Shown: positions 5,234 through 13,861 of the stretch, piece by piece | How positions within the stretch are numbered: position 1 is the first letter of the stretch | How the letters are laid out: every line of letters begins with the position of its first letter | Translations under genes and position numbers: made by a program | Source: an uncultured Spartobacteria bacterium | Lineage (GTDB): Bacteria > Verrucomicrobiota > Verrucomicrobiia > Chthoniobacterales > UBA6821 | Reading direction: 5' to 3' | Length of the DNA: 30,166 bases | Assembly: GCA_903831635.1 (NCBI GenBank) | Contig: CAIKYN010000378.1 | Location: 1-30,166, forward strand | Notes under the pieces: model-generated | The model's input: the letters and a program-made list of their open reading frames with translations, nothing else | Database searches by the model: none | Told to the model about the DNA's origin: nothing

Positions 5234-7930
5234 TCACTTTGATGCCGACGGGGCACCATGCTGAGGCAGGAAGGAAATGACCACTCCTCCCTCCCCCACG
5301 GCCTCGCGATTTCCAATGCTGATCCGTGCCGCACTGACTCCTTTGGCAATGAGCATCTCCCTGACCTTCTCGGCGCGAAGCTTTGCCAGTGTATCGAGGC
5401 GATCCTCCGGAATCTCAACGGCGGCGAGATACCGGTTGAAGAGAGGCTGATCCTTCACCGAGACGGAGGCTGACTTATCCTTATTTCGCCTAGAGAGGAG
5501 TTGCTTGATCTTGAGGTGGTCAAAGAATCCCGTTCCCGCGAGTTCCGGCAATCCTTTGCCCTGCTTCACTTGTTCGAAAAGTAGTTGCTCCGCAACCAAG
5601 GGACGGTCGTCCGTGCTGGTGCGTCCGCGCAGCATGAGTCCCATTGAGGGCCGCTGTGCCAAGAGCTTCACAAGTCCCTCCACACGCCCCGAAGCGCTCG
5701 GATCGAGATCCGGACTGCCGGCGGGGCTCTTGATCGGGGTGATGGAGAACGTACCGGGGTCGGATGCCGATTTGCCTTCGAATGACCCTCCGAGCAGCTT
5801 CAGCGGTGTGGAGATTGCCCCAAGGATGGCACTCTTGAGTGCTGACGCAATGACCGGTCCGAATGAGACCGTTGATCCCTTCTCATCAACGCGTAACGGC
5901 ACGGTGAGTTTGATATCGCCGGAAGGGTCGCTCAGCAGGGCGATCGTGAGATCGATTGGCACCCCGAACATCCGGGTAAATGAGCTCGGATCGCGCAGCG
6001 AGATGCCGAACCTGTTCAACACCAGATCGCTGTCGATCTGCATGATGGATCCCTGGGTATTCAGCTTTGTGGTGACGGAAATCTGACCCGAGTCGAGTGA
6101 CGCCCCGGCAGCTCCCGCATAAGGCGAGAAGGGGGGCAGATCCAAGCTTTTGAGGGAAACGGTGTAGCTTCCGACATTTCCGGGCTTCAGGGTCCCGTCA
6201 ATGGAGAGCATCGAATTCGTGGGGAGGATTGCCTGGATGCTGATCTTATCGACCGAGGGATCGGGGTAGTTAACTCCTTGGAGGGAGATGGAGAGGCCGC
6301 TGATCGTGGAAACAGCTGTTGGCTGCACGGTCGTGTTATTCACCTCGATGCTGCCTCCGGTGAGTTCTAGCTGGGCGATCTTGGCCTCTACCGGTGAGGA
6401 TCCCGACGAAGCCGGAGCGGGCGGGTTCGACATGCTCGCGCTGGTTGCGTTCGAGACATTGTAGCTCGCGTCATTGGTGCTTGAGGAGCTTCCGAGCAGC
6501 GCATTGAGTGCGGTAGCGGGGTGCGTGTAGTTGATCTTCGGATCGACAAGCCTGATGAGTGCAAAATCCAGCTTTGTGGCAGGCAGGGATTTGGCACCGT
6601 TGGGAATCGGGATCACGGCCTCGTTCATCACGACCTCAAGCTGCTTCCAACCGAAGGAGAGTTCCTTGTTACCCGGATCGGAGATGGAAAGGGAATCCGT
6701 CGTGGTTCGACCAGAGAGTCTGATGGAGGGTGGGCCGCGAAATCCTGGGATATCCGTATCGATTCTCAGCTCGCCACTCGAATCAGCCGAGCGCAGCCAT
6801 GCAGCCAGTTCAGGCAGGGAGGCGAGCAGGAGCGGAGGGATCGGGAGATTGCTCCAGGTGAACTTTCCGGAATAGGAGGGAGGCAGAATTCCCACGTCAC
6901 CATCCAAACCAATGGTCCCGTTTGCGATTTCAAGAGCGAGTGAGATCGGGAAGGTTTTCCCCTGATCGGCTGTCACATTGGACGCCTTCAGAGTGATCAT
7001 CACATCGAGCGGCCCCTCCTTGGTAATCCACGTGAACTTGGTGTGAGCGATATCGATTTTTTTGACCTGATACCCGATCGCCGACGAATCAGCTGATGCC
7101 TTGGGATTCTGAGTCGAAGTTGTTTTTGAAGAAGCTTTCGGAGGAGTCCCGGCGGCAGATTGACCTGCTAGCAGGAGATCCTTTTGCACCCGCAACACGG
7201 TTCCTTGAATACCGACGGTTCCGAGACCGAGATCACTGCCGCGGACCGAGAGATCTTCGAGCGTGAATTGCTGCAAGGAGAACTCCAGGAGGTTCTTTCC
7301 AAGAGCGGGATCAACGATGAGCAGATTAGGAGACCTCAGCGCGAAGTGGTTGATCACGATCGCCCATGGCTTCGACGAGGGTTTTTCGGGAGCTTTGACC
7401 GTCTCCTTGATCTCCTTCTTTGGAGGAGGGCTTAGAGGCTTTGCATGGCTCAGAGGATCAATAAGTCCCCCCTCCTCGCGGAGTAAGTGGACCGAGGGAG
7501 AGTCAATGGAGACCTCTGTGAAACGTACGGTTTTCTTCAGGAGAGATAACCAAGCAAGGCGCACTGAAATCCGTTGGCAATGAATCAGCGTGGAGGAGGG
7601 ATCGATGAGCGGCGGATTGAGGGCTGCTTTGAGGGGGGTGACTTGATCCGGCACGCTCGCCACATTGACCCCCTCAAGCGCGATTTTCCCCTTGAGGAGC
7701 GACAATTCGACCTTGTTGATCCGAGCCGGCAGACCGAGGTAGTAACGCGATCCGTAAGCGACCCCTCGCTCGATGAGCGAAGGAAGCAAAAGACGAATCC
7801 CGATCAGGATCGCAATGACGATCGCAGTCCGAATAAGAACCCGACGCCTCTCTCGAATAAAAACCCTGAGACGATCCACCGTTGCAGGTGAGAATAGGGA
7901 GGCCAGTTGCACGAGGGTTATGATTGGCAA
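5234..7930 (-). CDS. DUF748 / AsmA-like envelope protein
   Basis: This 898-residue protein has one N-terminal membrane helix (about residues 31-50, VLIRTAIVIAILIGIRLLLP). A long periplasmic part typical of DUF748 follows: INKVELSLLKGKIALEGVNV, repeated beta-rich blocks and a C-terminal RAEKVREMLIAKGVSAARI segment. AsmA-like proteins span the periplasm and are thought to aid lipid or envelope-component transfer to the outer membrane, so a Gram-negative envelope is implied. Two Ser/Pro/Asn-rich linkers interrupt it (about residues 265-290 and 490-525). The start is doubtful: the reported codon is TTG with poor spacing to AGGG; a GTG at 7912 is an alternative. It lies in the same frame as, and just after, the broken small ORF. 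Confidence 0.82.
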   Translation of the reverse strand: MPIITLVQLASLFSPATVDRLRVFIRERRRVLIRTAIVIAILIGIRLLLPSLIERGVAYGSRYYLGLPARINKVELSLLKGKIALEGVNVASVPDQVTPLKAALNPPLIDPSSTLIHCQRISVRLAWLSLLKKTVRFTEVSIDSPSVHLLREEGGLIDPLSHAKPLSPPPKKEIKETVKAPEKPSSKPWAIVINHFALRSPNLLIVDPALGKNLLEFSLQQFTLEDLSVRGSDLGLGTVGIQGTVLRVQKDLLLAGQSAAGTPPKASSKTTSTQNPKASADSSAIGYQVKKIDIAHTKFTWITKEGPLDVMITLKASNVTADQGKTFPISLALEIANGTIGLDGDVGILPPSYSGKFTWSNLPIPPLLLASLPELAAWLRSADSSGELRIDTDIPGFRGPPSIRLSGRTTTDSLSISDPGNKELSFGWKQLEVVMNEAVIPIPNGAKSLPATKLDFALIRLVDPKINYTHPATALNALLGSSSSTNDASYNVSNATSASMSNPPAPASSGSSPVEAKIAQLELTGGSIEVNNTTVQPTAVSTISGLSISLQGVNYPDPSVDKISIQAILPTNSMLSIDGTLKPGNVGSYTVSLKSLDLPPFSPYAGAAGASLDSGQISVTTKLNTQGSIMQIDSDLVLNRFGISLRDPSSFTRMFGVPIDLTIALLSDPSGDIKLTVPLRVDEKGSTVSFGPVIASALKSAILGAISTPLKLLGGSFEGKSASDPGTFSITPIKSPAGSPDLDPSASGRVEGLVKLLAQRPSMGLMLRGRTSTDDRPLVAEQLLFEQVKQGKGLPELAGTGFFDHLKIKQLLSRRNKDKSASVSVKDQPLFNRYLAAVEIPEDRLDTLAKLRAEKVREMLIAKGVSAARISIGNREAVGEGGVVISFLPQHGAPSASK

Positions 7931-7936
7931 ACCCTA

Positions 7937-8140
7937 CTAGTAATGCAATTGCGGGGTGAGATTGCAGAGAAGGCTGTCGCGAAGGACGCGGGCGATGCCC
8001 GAGTCGCTGGTGTGGAGGATTCTCCGCACACGGCGCTTTGTGAACTCGGGCAGGTGCTCAGTGTGGTGGCACCACCAGGTGCCGTTGTTATTCCAGAGGT
8101 GGTGGAACGGCAGGCAAGCCAGCGAGCGGCACTCTCTGTG
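7937..8140 (-). pseudogene. Second copy of the small arm-domain ORF (copy B), start lost
   Basis: Bases 7969-8110 match 4668-4809 at 129 of 142 positions with no gap. The encoded core differs from copy A at only three residues (Tyr to His, Asp to Glu, Ser to Ile). The frame ends in TAG TAG at 7934-7939 after a different C-terminal tail (CNLTPQLHY). Upstream, the frame is open only to a TGA at 8141-8143 and holds no ATG or GTG in frame; an ATG nearby at 8144 and below is out of frame. About 20 bases not found in copy A follow the shared CACAGAGA. It is probably a truncated remnant, although a CTG start is possible. Confidence 0.6.
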
Positions 8141-8204
8141 TCATAGAGCTCTTCACAAGAGTAGCCTTCCCAAGAATCATAATTTTTGGCACTTCTAGAG
8201 TCCT

Positions 8205-8357
8205 ATGAAACACCTCCTCTCCTTAACCCTTCTAGCACTTGCCGCCCTCTCCCTCTCCTCCTGCAACACCATCAAGGGTGCCGGCCAGGATGTGAGCGCC
8301 GCGGGCCATGATGTGACGAAGGCAGCAAGCACCGTCGAGCGCAAGATCTCCAACTGA
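8205..8357 (+). CDS. Entericidin-like small lipoprotein
   Basis: This 50-residue ORF reads MKHLLSLTLLALAALSLSSC and then NTIKGAGQDVSAAGHDVTKA before a short Lys/Ser tail. The Lys, hydrophobic run and LSSC lipobox (Cys20) form a signal peptidase II site, so the mature peptide is about 31 residues and lipid-anchored. The mature part N-T-I-K-G-A-G-x-D-V is the entericidin A/B signature; in enterobacteria these peptides form a membrane-acting bacteriolytic/antidote pair, but elsewhere the role is uncertain. It is followed after 34 bases by a strong terminator, so it is a separate transcript. It is often missed because of its length. Confidence 0.9.
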   Translation: MKHLLSLTLLALAALSLSSCNTIKGAGQDVSAAGHDVTKAASTVERKISN

Positions 8358-8391
8358 TCTGGCTCGAAGCACAACTTAAAATCTTGAATAG

Positions 8392-8427
8392 AGGCCGCGT
8401 GGGTTTACCTGCGCGGCCTTTTTTTAT
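8392..8427 (+). terminator. Rho-independent terminator of the entericidin-like gene
   Basis: AGGCCGCG pairs with CGCGGCCT around a 12-base loop and a run of seven T follows. It lies directly downstream of the small lipoprotein gene and before the next plus-strand gene. Confidence 0.9.
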
Positions 8428-8472
8428 TCCAGACTGATTGCCTTGCTCTCACCGACCCTTTAAGTTTCGCCC

Positions 8473-9492
8473 ATGTCCACCACAGGCCCCATCTCCAACT
8501 TCATCGAGCATCACTACCGCCACTTCAATGCTGCAGCGTTGAAGGATGCCGCTCACAGCTACACCGCTCACCTCCAAAAGGGTGGTTCGATGTTTCTCAC
8601 GATGGCAGGGGCGATGAGTACTGCCGAACTCGGCCTCTCGCTTGCTGAGATGATCCGCCAGGACAAGGTCCATGCCATCTGCTGCACGGGCGCGAACCTT
8701 GAGGAGGATGTCTTCAATCTGGTGGCTCATGATTTCTACGAGCGCGTACCGAACTACCGCGATCTGACTGGCGCCGACGAGGTGGCCCTGCTCGAGCGCC
8801 ACATGAACCGCGTCACTGATACCTGCATTCCCGAGATGGAGGCGATGCGCCGGATCGAGGCAGCAGTCCTTGCCGAATGGGAAGAAGCAGACAAGAAGGG
8901 GGAGCGTCTCTTCCCCCATGAGTTCATGTACAGGATCCTGCTCGGCGGTAAGCTGGAGTATCAGATTGACCCGAAGAACAGCTGGCTGATGGAAGCCGCA
9001 AAGAAGAATCTGCCGATGTTCGTCCCAGGCTGGGAGGACTCCACCCTCGGAAACATGTACGCAGGACACGTGATCAGCGGTGACGTGAAGAATGTCCACA
9101 CGGTCCGCACCGGTATCGAGTACATGATCTCCCTCGCCGACTGGTACACGAAGAACTCCAAGCCCCTCACCTCAAGCGCGGGCACGGGCCGACATGCCGA
9201 CTCCCCGGATGGCTCGATCGGATTCTTCCAGATCGGTGGCGGCATCGCCGGTGACTTCCCGATCTGCGTGGTTCCGATGCTTCACCAGGATCTCCAGCGT
9301 CCCGAGGTTCCTCTCTGGGGTTACTTCTGCCAGATCAGCGACTCGACCACGAGCTATGGCAGCTACTCGGGCGCCGTTCCGAACGAGAAAATCACCTGGG
9401 GCAAGCTCGGCATCAACACGCCGAAGCACATCATCGAGTCCGACGCCTCAATCGTCGCCCCGCTCGTCTTCGCCCTGATCCTCGGTTGGTAA
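8473..9492 (+). CDS. Deoxyhypusine synthase family protein
   Basis: This 339-residue cytosolic protein has the NAD-dependent deoxyhypusine synthase fold. Visible are HLQKGGSMFLTMAGAMS, AICCTGANLEEDVFNLVAHD, SGDVKNVHTVRTG, FFQIGGGIAGDFPICV and, near the C-terminus, the catalytic-lysine segment EKITWGKLGI with Lys311, then DASIVAPLVFALI. The eukaryotic and archaeal enzyme moves an aminobutyl group from spermidine to eIF5A. Bacteria have no eIF5A, so this enzyme more likely moves that group to a small amine such as putrescine, giving homospermidine, or to an unknown acceptor. The Lys and nucleotide-binding parts are intact. No other polyamine gene is near. Family call secure, substrate open. Confidence 0.92.
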   Translation: MSTTGPISNFIEHHYRHFNAAALKDAAHSYTAHLQKGGSMFLTMAGAMSTAELGLSLAEMIRQDKVHAICCTGANLEEDVFNLVAHDFYERVPNYRDLTGADEVALLERHMNRVTDTCIPEMEAMRRIEAAVLAEWEEADKKGERLFPHEFMYRILLGGKLEYQIDPKNSWLMEAAKKNLPMFVPGWEDSTLGNMYAGHVISGDVKNVHTVRTGIEYMISLADWYTKNSKPLTSSAGTGRHADSPDGSIGFFQIGGGIAGDFPICVVPMLHQDLQRPEVPLWGYFCQISDSTTSYGSYSGAVPNEKITWGKLGINTPKHIIESDASIVAPLVFALILGW

Positions 9493-9549
9493 AAACTGTA
9501 ACTCTAAGAATCTTTACATCGGTAAAATAATCCCATTTAACGGAATCTT

Positions 9550-10194
9550 ATGAAAAAACTTCTTCCTATCCTTGCAGCGTTCCTTGCCCTGACCGGTGTT
9601 GGATTCGCATCCAATGAAGTCACTGTCGTCAACGCAGAGTCCGCCTTGGCGACTCTCAAGAAGGGCAACGCCACCTATGTCGCCTCCCCCGTGAGTTCTG
9701 GAAAGCCCACGGAAGCCGCACGTGCCGACTCCTTCAAGAGCCAGCACCCGATTGCGGCCATCGTGACTTGCTCGGACTCCCGCACTTCTCCGGAAATCAT
9801 CTTTAACCAGAACCTGAATCGCCTCTTCGTCGTGCGTACGGCAGGTAATGTGGTTGATGATATCGGACTCGGAAGCGTCGAGTATGCCGTCGAGCATCTC
9901 GGTGTTCGCCTGATCGTCGTGATGGGCCACCAGAGCTGCGGTGCCGTGAAAGCCACCGTTGCCGGCGGTCACGTGCCCGCTCACATCAATAGCATCGTCA
10001 ACCAGATCAAGCCTGCTGTTGCTCAAGCCAAGAAGGAGAAAGGTGACCTGCTTGCCAACTCGATCCAGTGCAATGCCCTTCGCATGGCCGAGAGGATCAA
10101 GAATGATTCTTCTCTCAAGGCGCTCTCCAAAGAGATCAAGGTCGTTCCTGCCGTCTACAACCTCCAGACCGGAAAGGTTCAGTGGCTGAACTGA
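9550..10194 (+). CDS. Beta-class carbonic anhydrase, exported
   Basis: This 214-residue protein starts with a clear signal peptide, MKKLLPILAAFLALTGVGFA, with cleavage likely after residue 20, so it acts in the periplasm. The beta-carbonic anhydrase domain follows with zinc ligands Cys74 (in CSDSR), His127 and Cys130 (in GHQSCGAV) and the Asp76-Arg78 dyad. It interconverts CO2 and bicarbonate. Most bacterial beta enzymes are cytosolic; exported forms are a known minority. The gene is alone, 57 bases after the deoxyhypusine synthase gene, and ends in a strong terminator. Confidence 0.95.
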   Translation: MKKLLPILAAFLALTGVGFASNEVTVVNAESALATLKKGNATYVASPVSSGKPTEAARADSFKSQHPIAAIVTCSDSRTSPEIIFNQNLNRLFVVRTAGNVVDDIGLGSVEYAVEHLGVRLIVVMGHQSCGAVKATVAGGHVPAHINSIVNQIKPAVAQAKKEKGDLLANSIQCNALRMAERIKNDSSLKALSKEIKVVPAVYNLQTGKVQWLN

Positions 10195-10215
10195 TGATTT
10201 AAATCAAACTCCAAG

Positions 10216-10250
10216 AAAAAACCGGCGATCCCAGGGTCGCCGGTTTTTTT
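10216..10250. terminator. Bidirectional rho-independent terminator between convergent genes
   Basis: AACCGGCGA pairs with TCGCCGGTT around a short loop, with six A before and seven T after. It can therefore serve the carbonic anhydrase gene on the plus strand and kup, which ends at 10300, on the minus strand. Confidence 0.92.
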
Positions 10251-10299
10251 ATGTCTCGGAATGGGGAGGGGGGGGGAGGTCGGCTTATCAAGATTTTCC

Positions 10300-12174
10300 T
10301 TACTTGGCACTGATGTAAGAAAAATAGACAAGGAGTTTATCAGCTGGGATTTTCAAAGCATCCGGAAGCACGATATTTCTCACAATGAAGGAATAAATAC
10401 GCCGCTGCCATGATGGCATCGGGAGTGTTCCATTGGGAGATGGCAACTCTTTGGGGTAGATGTAATAGGTATTCTCCGGATCAAACCGAAAACTCCCTGC
10501 GCTCGCATTTGCAGCAGCCATCAGACTCGCCGGCACATCGGCATCGACCATGTATCCATGGGGCACGGTGATCTCCCAGAGTCCTCCCTCGTGACGCCTG
10601 ATGATCGGATCCCCGATGGCATGGTTCGGATTGGACCATGTGGAGGGAATCATCAGAATCACGACGGTATCGGCCGTCGAGCCCGTCCTTCGCTGAAACT
10701 CGATGATCGAGTAGACCGCATGTTCATGGGTCTTCTCACGAGTGATATAGACCCTCGTGCATGGAACACGTGGTCTCGTTTGGACCGCGAGCATTCTTCC
10801 AAGCTCCTCGGGGGAGGGACATCCCCCCACCGCCTCGCCGATGAGTTTCCTGCCCCGGTTCCAGGTGAACATCAAGACCATCACCGCCAGGGCGAAGCAG
10901 AACGGAATATAGCCTCCCAGGAAAAATTTCGTCATGCAGGAGAGAAAAAGAACCATGTCGAGAGTGAGTAGTCCGCAAAGGATCAGACCATTCTTACAGC
11001 GCGATTCCTTCGTGCATGAGAACATGACCGTGCCCCAGAGAATCGAGGTAACGACCATGGCCCCAGTCACCGCAACACCATAGGCATTGGCCAACGACGC
11101 ACTGGTCTTGAAAAACGCGACCAGCAGGACACAGGCAAGACCCACGAAGAAATTCATGCTCGGAATATAGATCTGTTCACGCACCTTGGAGTTGGTGTGG
11201 CGTGTCATGAATGGGGGCAGAAGATCGAGCGATTTGGCCTGCCTGCAAAGCGTGAAGACCGCCGTGATGAGTGCCTGCGAGGCGATCACGGTGGCCACAG
11301 TGGCGAGGAGAATCAGGGGAGCTCTCAGACCCATCGGGCAGAGCAGAAAAAAGAGTCCTGTCTGACTTGTATCTGCTTGGTGAAGCTCCACGAAGGAGGC
11401 CTGCCCTAGATAGTTAAGCATCAGCGCCGGCAAAGCCACACCGTACCATGCTCCGAGAATCGGCCCCTTGCCAAAGTTTGCCAGATCGGCATAGAGAGCC
11501 TCTGCTCCTGTCACAGCCAACGCAACCGCACCCATGATGACAAGCCCGTGCCAACCCGAGGAAGCAAGCAAGGCAATTCCCTTGATGGGATTCAACGCAA
11601 TCAGGATCGAGGGATGGATCATGATCTGCGCGATTCCCATGGCCCCAATGGCCAAAAACCAAAGCATCATGACAGGACCGAAGATCACTCCAAGTCTGCC
11701 CGTTCCGAAACGCTGAACGGCGAAAAGCAGGATCAGGATCACAACCGCGAGACCGGGAGCGATGCGCTGCAGTTCTGGGTGAATCGTCTCGATCCCCTCA
11801 ACGGCACTCAGCACGGAGATGGCAGGCGTAAGCGTTCCGTCTCCAAGCAGGAGTGATGCGCCGAAAGCAACCGTGAGCATGATGCCAAGGGCAACCGGTT
11901 TCCCCTCTTGGGACTTCTTGAAAAGTGCAAAGAGGGCGAAAACTCCCCCCTGCCCCTTATAGTCCTGCCTCATCAGGATTGTGGCATACTTCACGCTCAC
12001 CACCAGGATCACGGTCCAGATAATCAGCGAGGCTACACCGGCAGCATGACCAGCCCCGGTAAAACTGACCGCTGTTTGAAATGCGTAGAGCGGACTTGTG
12101 CCGATGTCGCCAAAGACGACGCCAAGCGCTGCCAGCCATAGCAACGAGGGTTTTTTGCCAGTAGCACTATTCAT
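10300..12174 (-). CDS. kup: Kup-type potassium uptake transporter
   Basis: This 624-residue inner-membrane protein belongs to the KUP/HAK/KT family. The N-terminal signature LWLAALGVVFGDIGTSPLYA contains the conserved GDIGTSPLYAF. About twelve hydrophobic helices follow (LTVAFGASLLLGDGTLTPAI, ALAVTGAEALYADLANFG, GAWYGVALPALMLNYLGQAS, NAYGVAVTGAMVVTSILW) and then a cytosolic C-terminal domain from about residue 450. It imports K+, probably with H+. The start lies 46 bases after the guaB stop, so it may be read from the guaB transcript; CCTCATGAGG in that gap is a small palindrome. The length is normal and nothing appears damaged. Confidence 0.97.
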   Translation of the reverse strand: MNSATGKKPSLLWLAALGVVFGDIGTSPLYAFQTAVSFTGAGHAAGVASLIIWTVILVVSVKYATILMRQDYKGQGGVFALFALFKKSQEGKPVALGIMLTVAFGASLLLGDGTLTPAISVLSAVEGIETIHPELQRIAPGLAVVILILLFAVQRFGTGRLGVIFGPVMMLWFLAIGAMGIAQIMIHPSILIALNPIKGIALLASSGWHGLVIMGAVALAVTGAEALYADLANFGKGPILGAWYGVALPALMLNYLGQASFVELHQADTSQTGLFFLLCPMGLRAPLILLATVATVIASQALITAVFTLCRQAKSLDLLPPFMTRHTNSKVREQIYIPSMNFFVGLACVLLVAFFKTSASLANAYGVAVTGAMVVTSILWGTVMFSCTKESRCKNGLILCGLLTLDMVLFLSCMTKFFLGGYIPFCFALAVMVLMFTWNRGRKLIGEAVGGCPSPEELGRMLAVQTRPRVPCTRVYITREKTHEHAVYSIIEFQRRTGSTADTVVILMIPSTWSNPNHAIGDPIIRRHEGGLWEITVPHGYMVDADVPASLMAAANASAGSFRFDPENTYYIYPKELPSPNGTLPMPSWQRRIYSFIVRNIVLPDALKIPADKLLVYFSYISAK

Positions 12175-12220
12175 CTCGCGCGGACATTATCCCCGTGCCT
12201 CATGAGGGGCAATCGGGGAA

Positions 12221-13786
12221 TCAATTCCGTGTCTTGAGCTCCACCACATCATGTGGTGCAGCCTCTCGCTGGCCTGCGGGACTGACGCGGATGTAGCGGG
12301 CCTTCTCACGGAGTTGCTCCAGGTTGCCGGCTCCGAGATACCCCATGCCACTCTGGATGCCTCCGATAAGGGTAGCCAAAACTCGATCGACAGGCCCACA
12401 GGCCTCTTTCAGTGCCTCGACTCCCTCGGCGGCCACTTTCCGCGTGGTGTCGGCCTTGTCATGGCCGTAGCGGGCGGCACTTCCGGCCTTCATCGCCGAG
12501 AGGCTCCCCATGCCGCGGTATTGCTTGTAAAGCTTTCCCCCGATCTCGACGACTTCACCAGGGGACTCGGTGCAGCCGGCAAACATGCCCCCGCAAATGA
12601 CCCCCTGGGCCAGAGTAAGAGCCTTCACGATATCACCCGACTTAGTGATCCCACCATCCGCAAGGATGGAGACACCCTTGGCTTTGGCAGCTTGCGAGCA
12701 GACATAGAGGGCGGTCATCTGAGGGATGCCGACACCCGCCACGATGCGTGTGGTGCAGATGGAACCAGGCCCCTGACCGATCTTGATAATGTTCGCACCG
12801 CAGTCAGCAAGATACTCCACCCCAGCCGCACTGGTGACGTTGCCCGCGATGATCGGCAGTCCTGGAAATGCGTCGCGCACGACCCTCACGGTGTCGCCGA
12901 CTCCCTTGCTATGACCATGAGCCGTCGATACGGCCACCACATCGATGCCCCGCTCCACAAGAGCTCCGACATGGCCCAGAATCCGCTCACGGTCGAGTTC
13001 TCCAAAGGCATTGCGGGTCGCCGAGACGGCAGCGCCGCAGATCAGGCGAAACTGGGAATCGCGGGCGGGCTTGAACTGCGCCTTCCGTTCCTGAGTGATC
13101 TTCTCCACATCGCTCATGGTGATCAGGCCATGAAGCCGATCCTCATCATCGACCACGAGTAGCTTGTGAATACCGACATGCTCGGTGAAGAACTTGTCAG
13201 CTACGGCGATGGGGTCATTCCCAAGCTCCTTTCGGGAGAGGGTGCGCACCTGATTGCGAGGCGTAAGAGCCTCGGAAACTTTTTTCGAGGCATAGCGGGG
13301 TCTGACCACGTGACCGGAGAGCAGGCCGATGAGCTTTCCCTGGGCATCCACGACAGGGAACGTGCTGAAACCAAAACCTTTCTCCTCGATGAGTTTCAGG
13401 ACATCGCCGATTAACTGGTCGGGCGAGACCTTGATGGGATCCTGGATCAATCCCTGCACGTGGTATTTGACCCGACTGACCTCATGCAATTGGTCCTTCT
13501 CGGGCATGTTGTAGTGGATGAGTCCGAGACCGCCGTTGAGCGCCATGGCGATCGCAAGTCGCGACTCCGTGACCGTATCCATGTCGGCCGAGACGACGGG
13601 GATATTCAGACGAAGGGTATCCGTCAGTCTGGAATCAAGCTGTGTCTGACTGGGAAGCACCTCCGAATAGAGGGTGGCCAGCGTCACATCATCGAAGGTC
13701 AGTCCGACGTCGGAATTCGCCGTGAAGAAGGAATCCGATTCCCTGTAAAAAGCAGTATCGAGATGAGAAGTACGCGTTGCGCCCAT
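12221..13786 (-). CDS. guaB: IMP dehydrogenase
   Basis: This 521-residue enzyme oxidises IMP to XMP with NAD, the committed step to GMP. The barrel is split by two CBS domains (about residues 110-235: KVSPDQLIGDVLKLIEEKG, SGHVVRPRYASKKVSEALTP, KLLVVDDEDRLHGLITMSDV). The catalytic Cys344 lies in GPGSICTTRIVAGVG; ILADGGITKSGDIVKAL and GMGSLSAMKAGSAARY bind phosphate and carry the flap. It is somewhat longer than the usual 490 residues, from a short N-terminal extension. It lies between leuB (73 bases upstream) and kup on the same strand. The Met at 13786 leaves an intact N-terminal FDDVTL motif. Confidence 0.97.
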   Translation of the reverse strand: MGATRTSHLDTAFYRESDSFFTANSDVGLTFDDVTLATLYSEVLPSQTQLDSRLTDTLRLNIPVVSADMDTVTESRLAIAMALNGGLGLIHYNMPEKDQLHEVSRVKYHVQGLIQDPIKVSPDQLIGDVLKLIEEKGFGFSTFPVVDAQGKLIGLLSGHVVRPRYASKKVSEALTPRNQVRTLSRKELGNDPIAVADKFFTEHVGIHKLLVVDDEDRLHGLITMSDVEKITQERKAQFKPARDSQFRLICGAAVSATRNAFGELDRERILGHVGALVERGIDVVAVSTAHGHSKGVGDTVRVVRDAFPGLPIIAGNVTSAAGVEYLADCGANIIKIGQGPGSICTTRIVAGVGIPQMTALYVCSQAAKAKGVSILADGGITKSGDIVKALTLAQGVICGGMFAGCTESPGEVVEIGGKLYKQYRGMGSLSAMKAGSAARYGHDKADTTRKVAAEGVEALKEACGPVDRVLATLIGGIQSGMGYLGAGNLEQLREKARYIRVSPAGQREAAPHDVVELKTRN

Positions 13787-13843
13787 GAAGGAAATTGCCC
13801 GTCACCCGCCATGGTTGGCAAGAATTTTCCCAGCGGAGGTTGT

Positions 13844-13861
13844 AGGGAACCGCGGTTCCCT
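13844..13861. repeat. 18-bp perfect palindrome at the leuB stop codon
   Basis: AGGGAACCGCGGTTCCCT is a perfect palindrome overlapping the TAG of leuB. As RNA it would form a strong stem at the 3' end of the leuB message, but no T run follows in either direction, so it is not a typical terminator. Confidence 0.6.
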
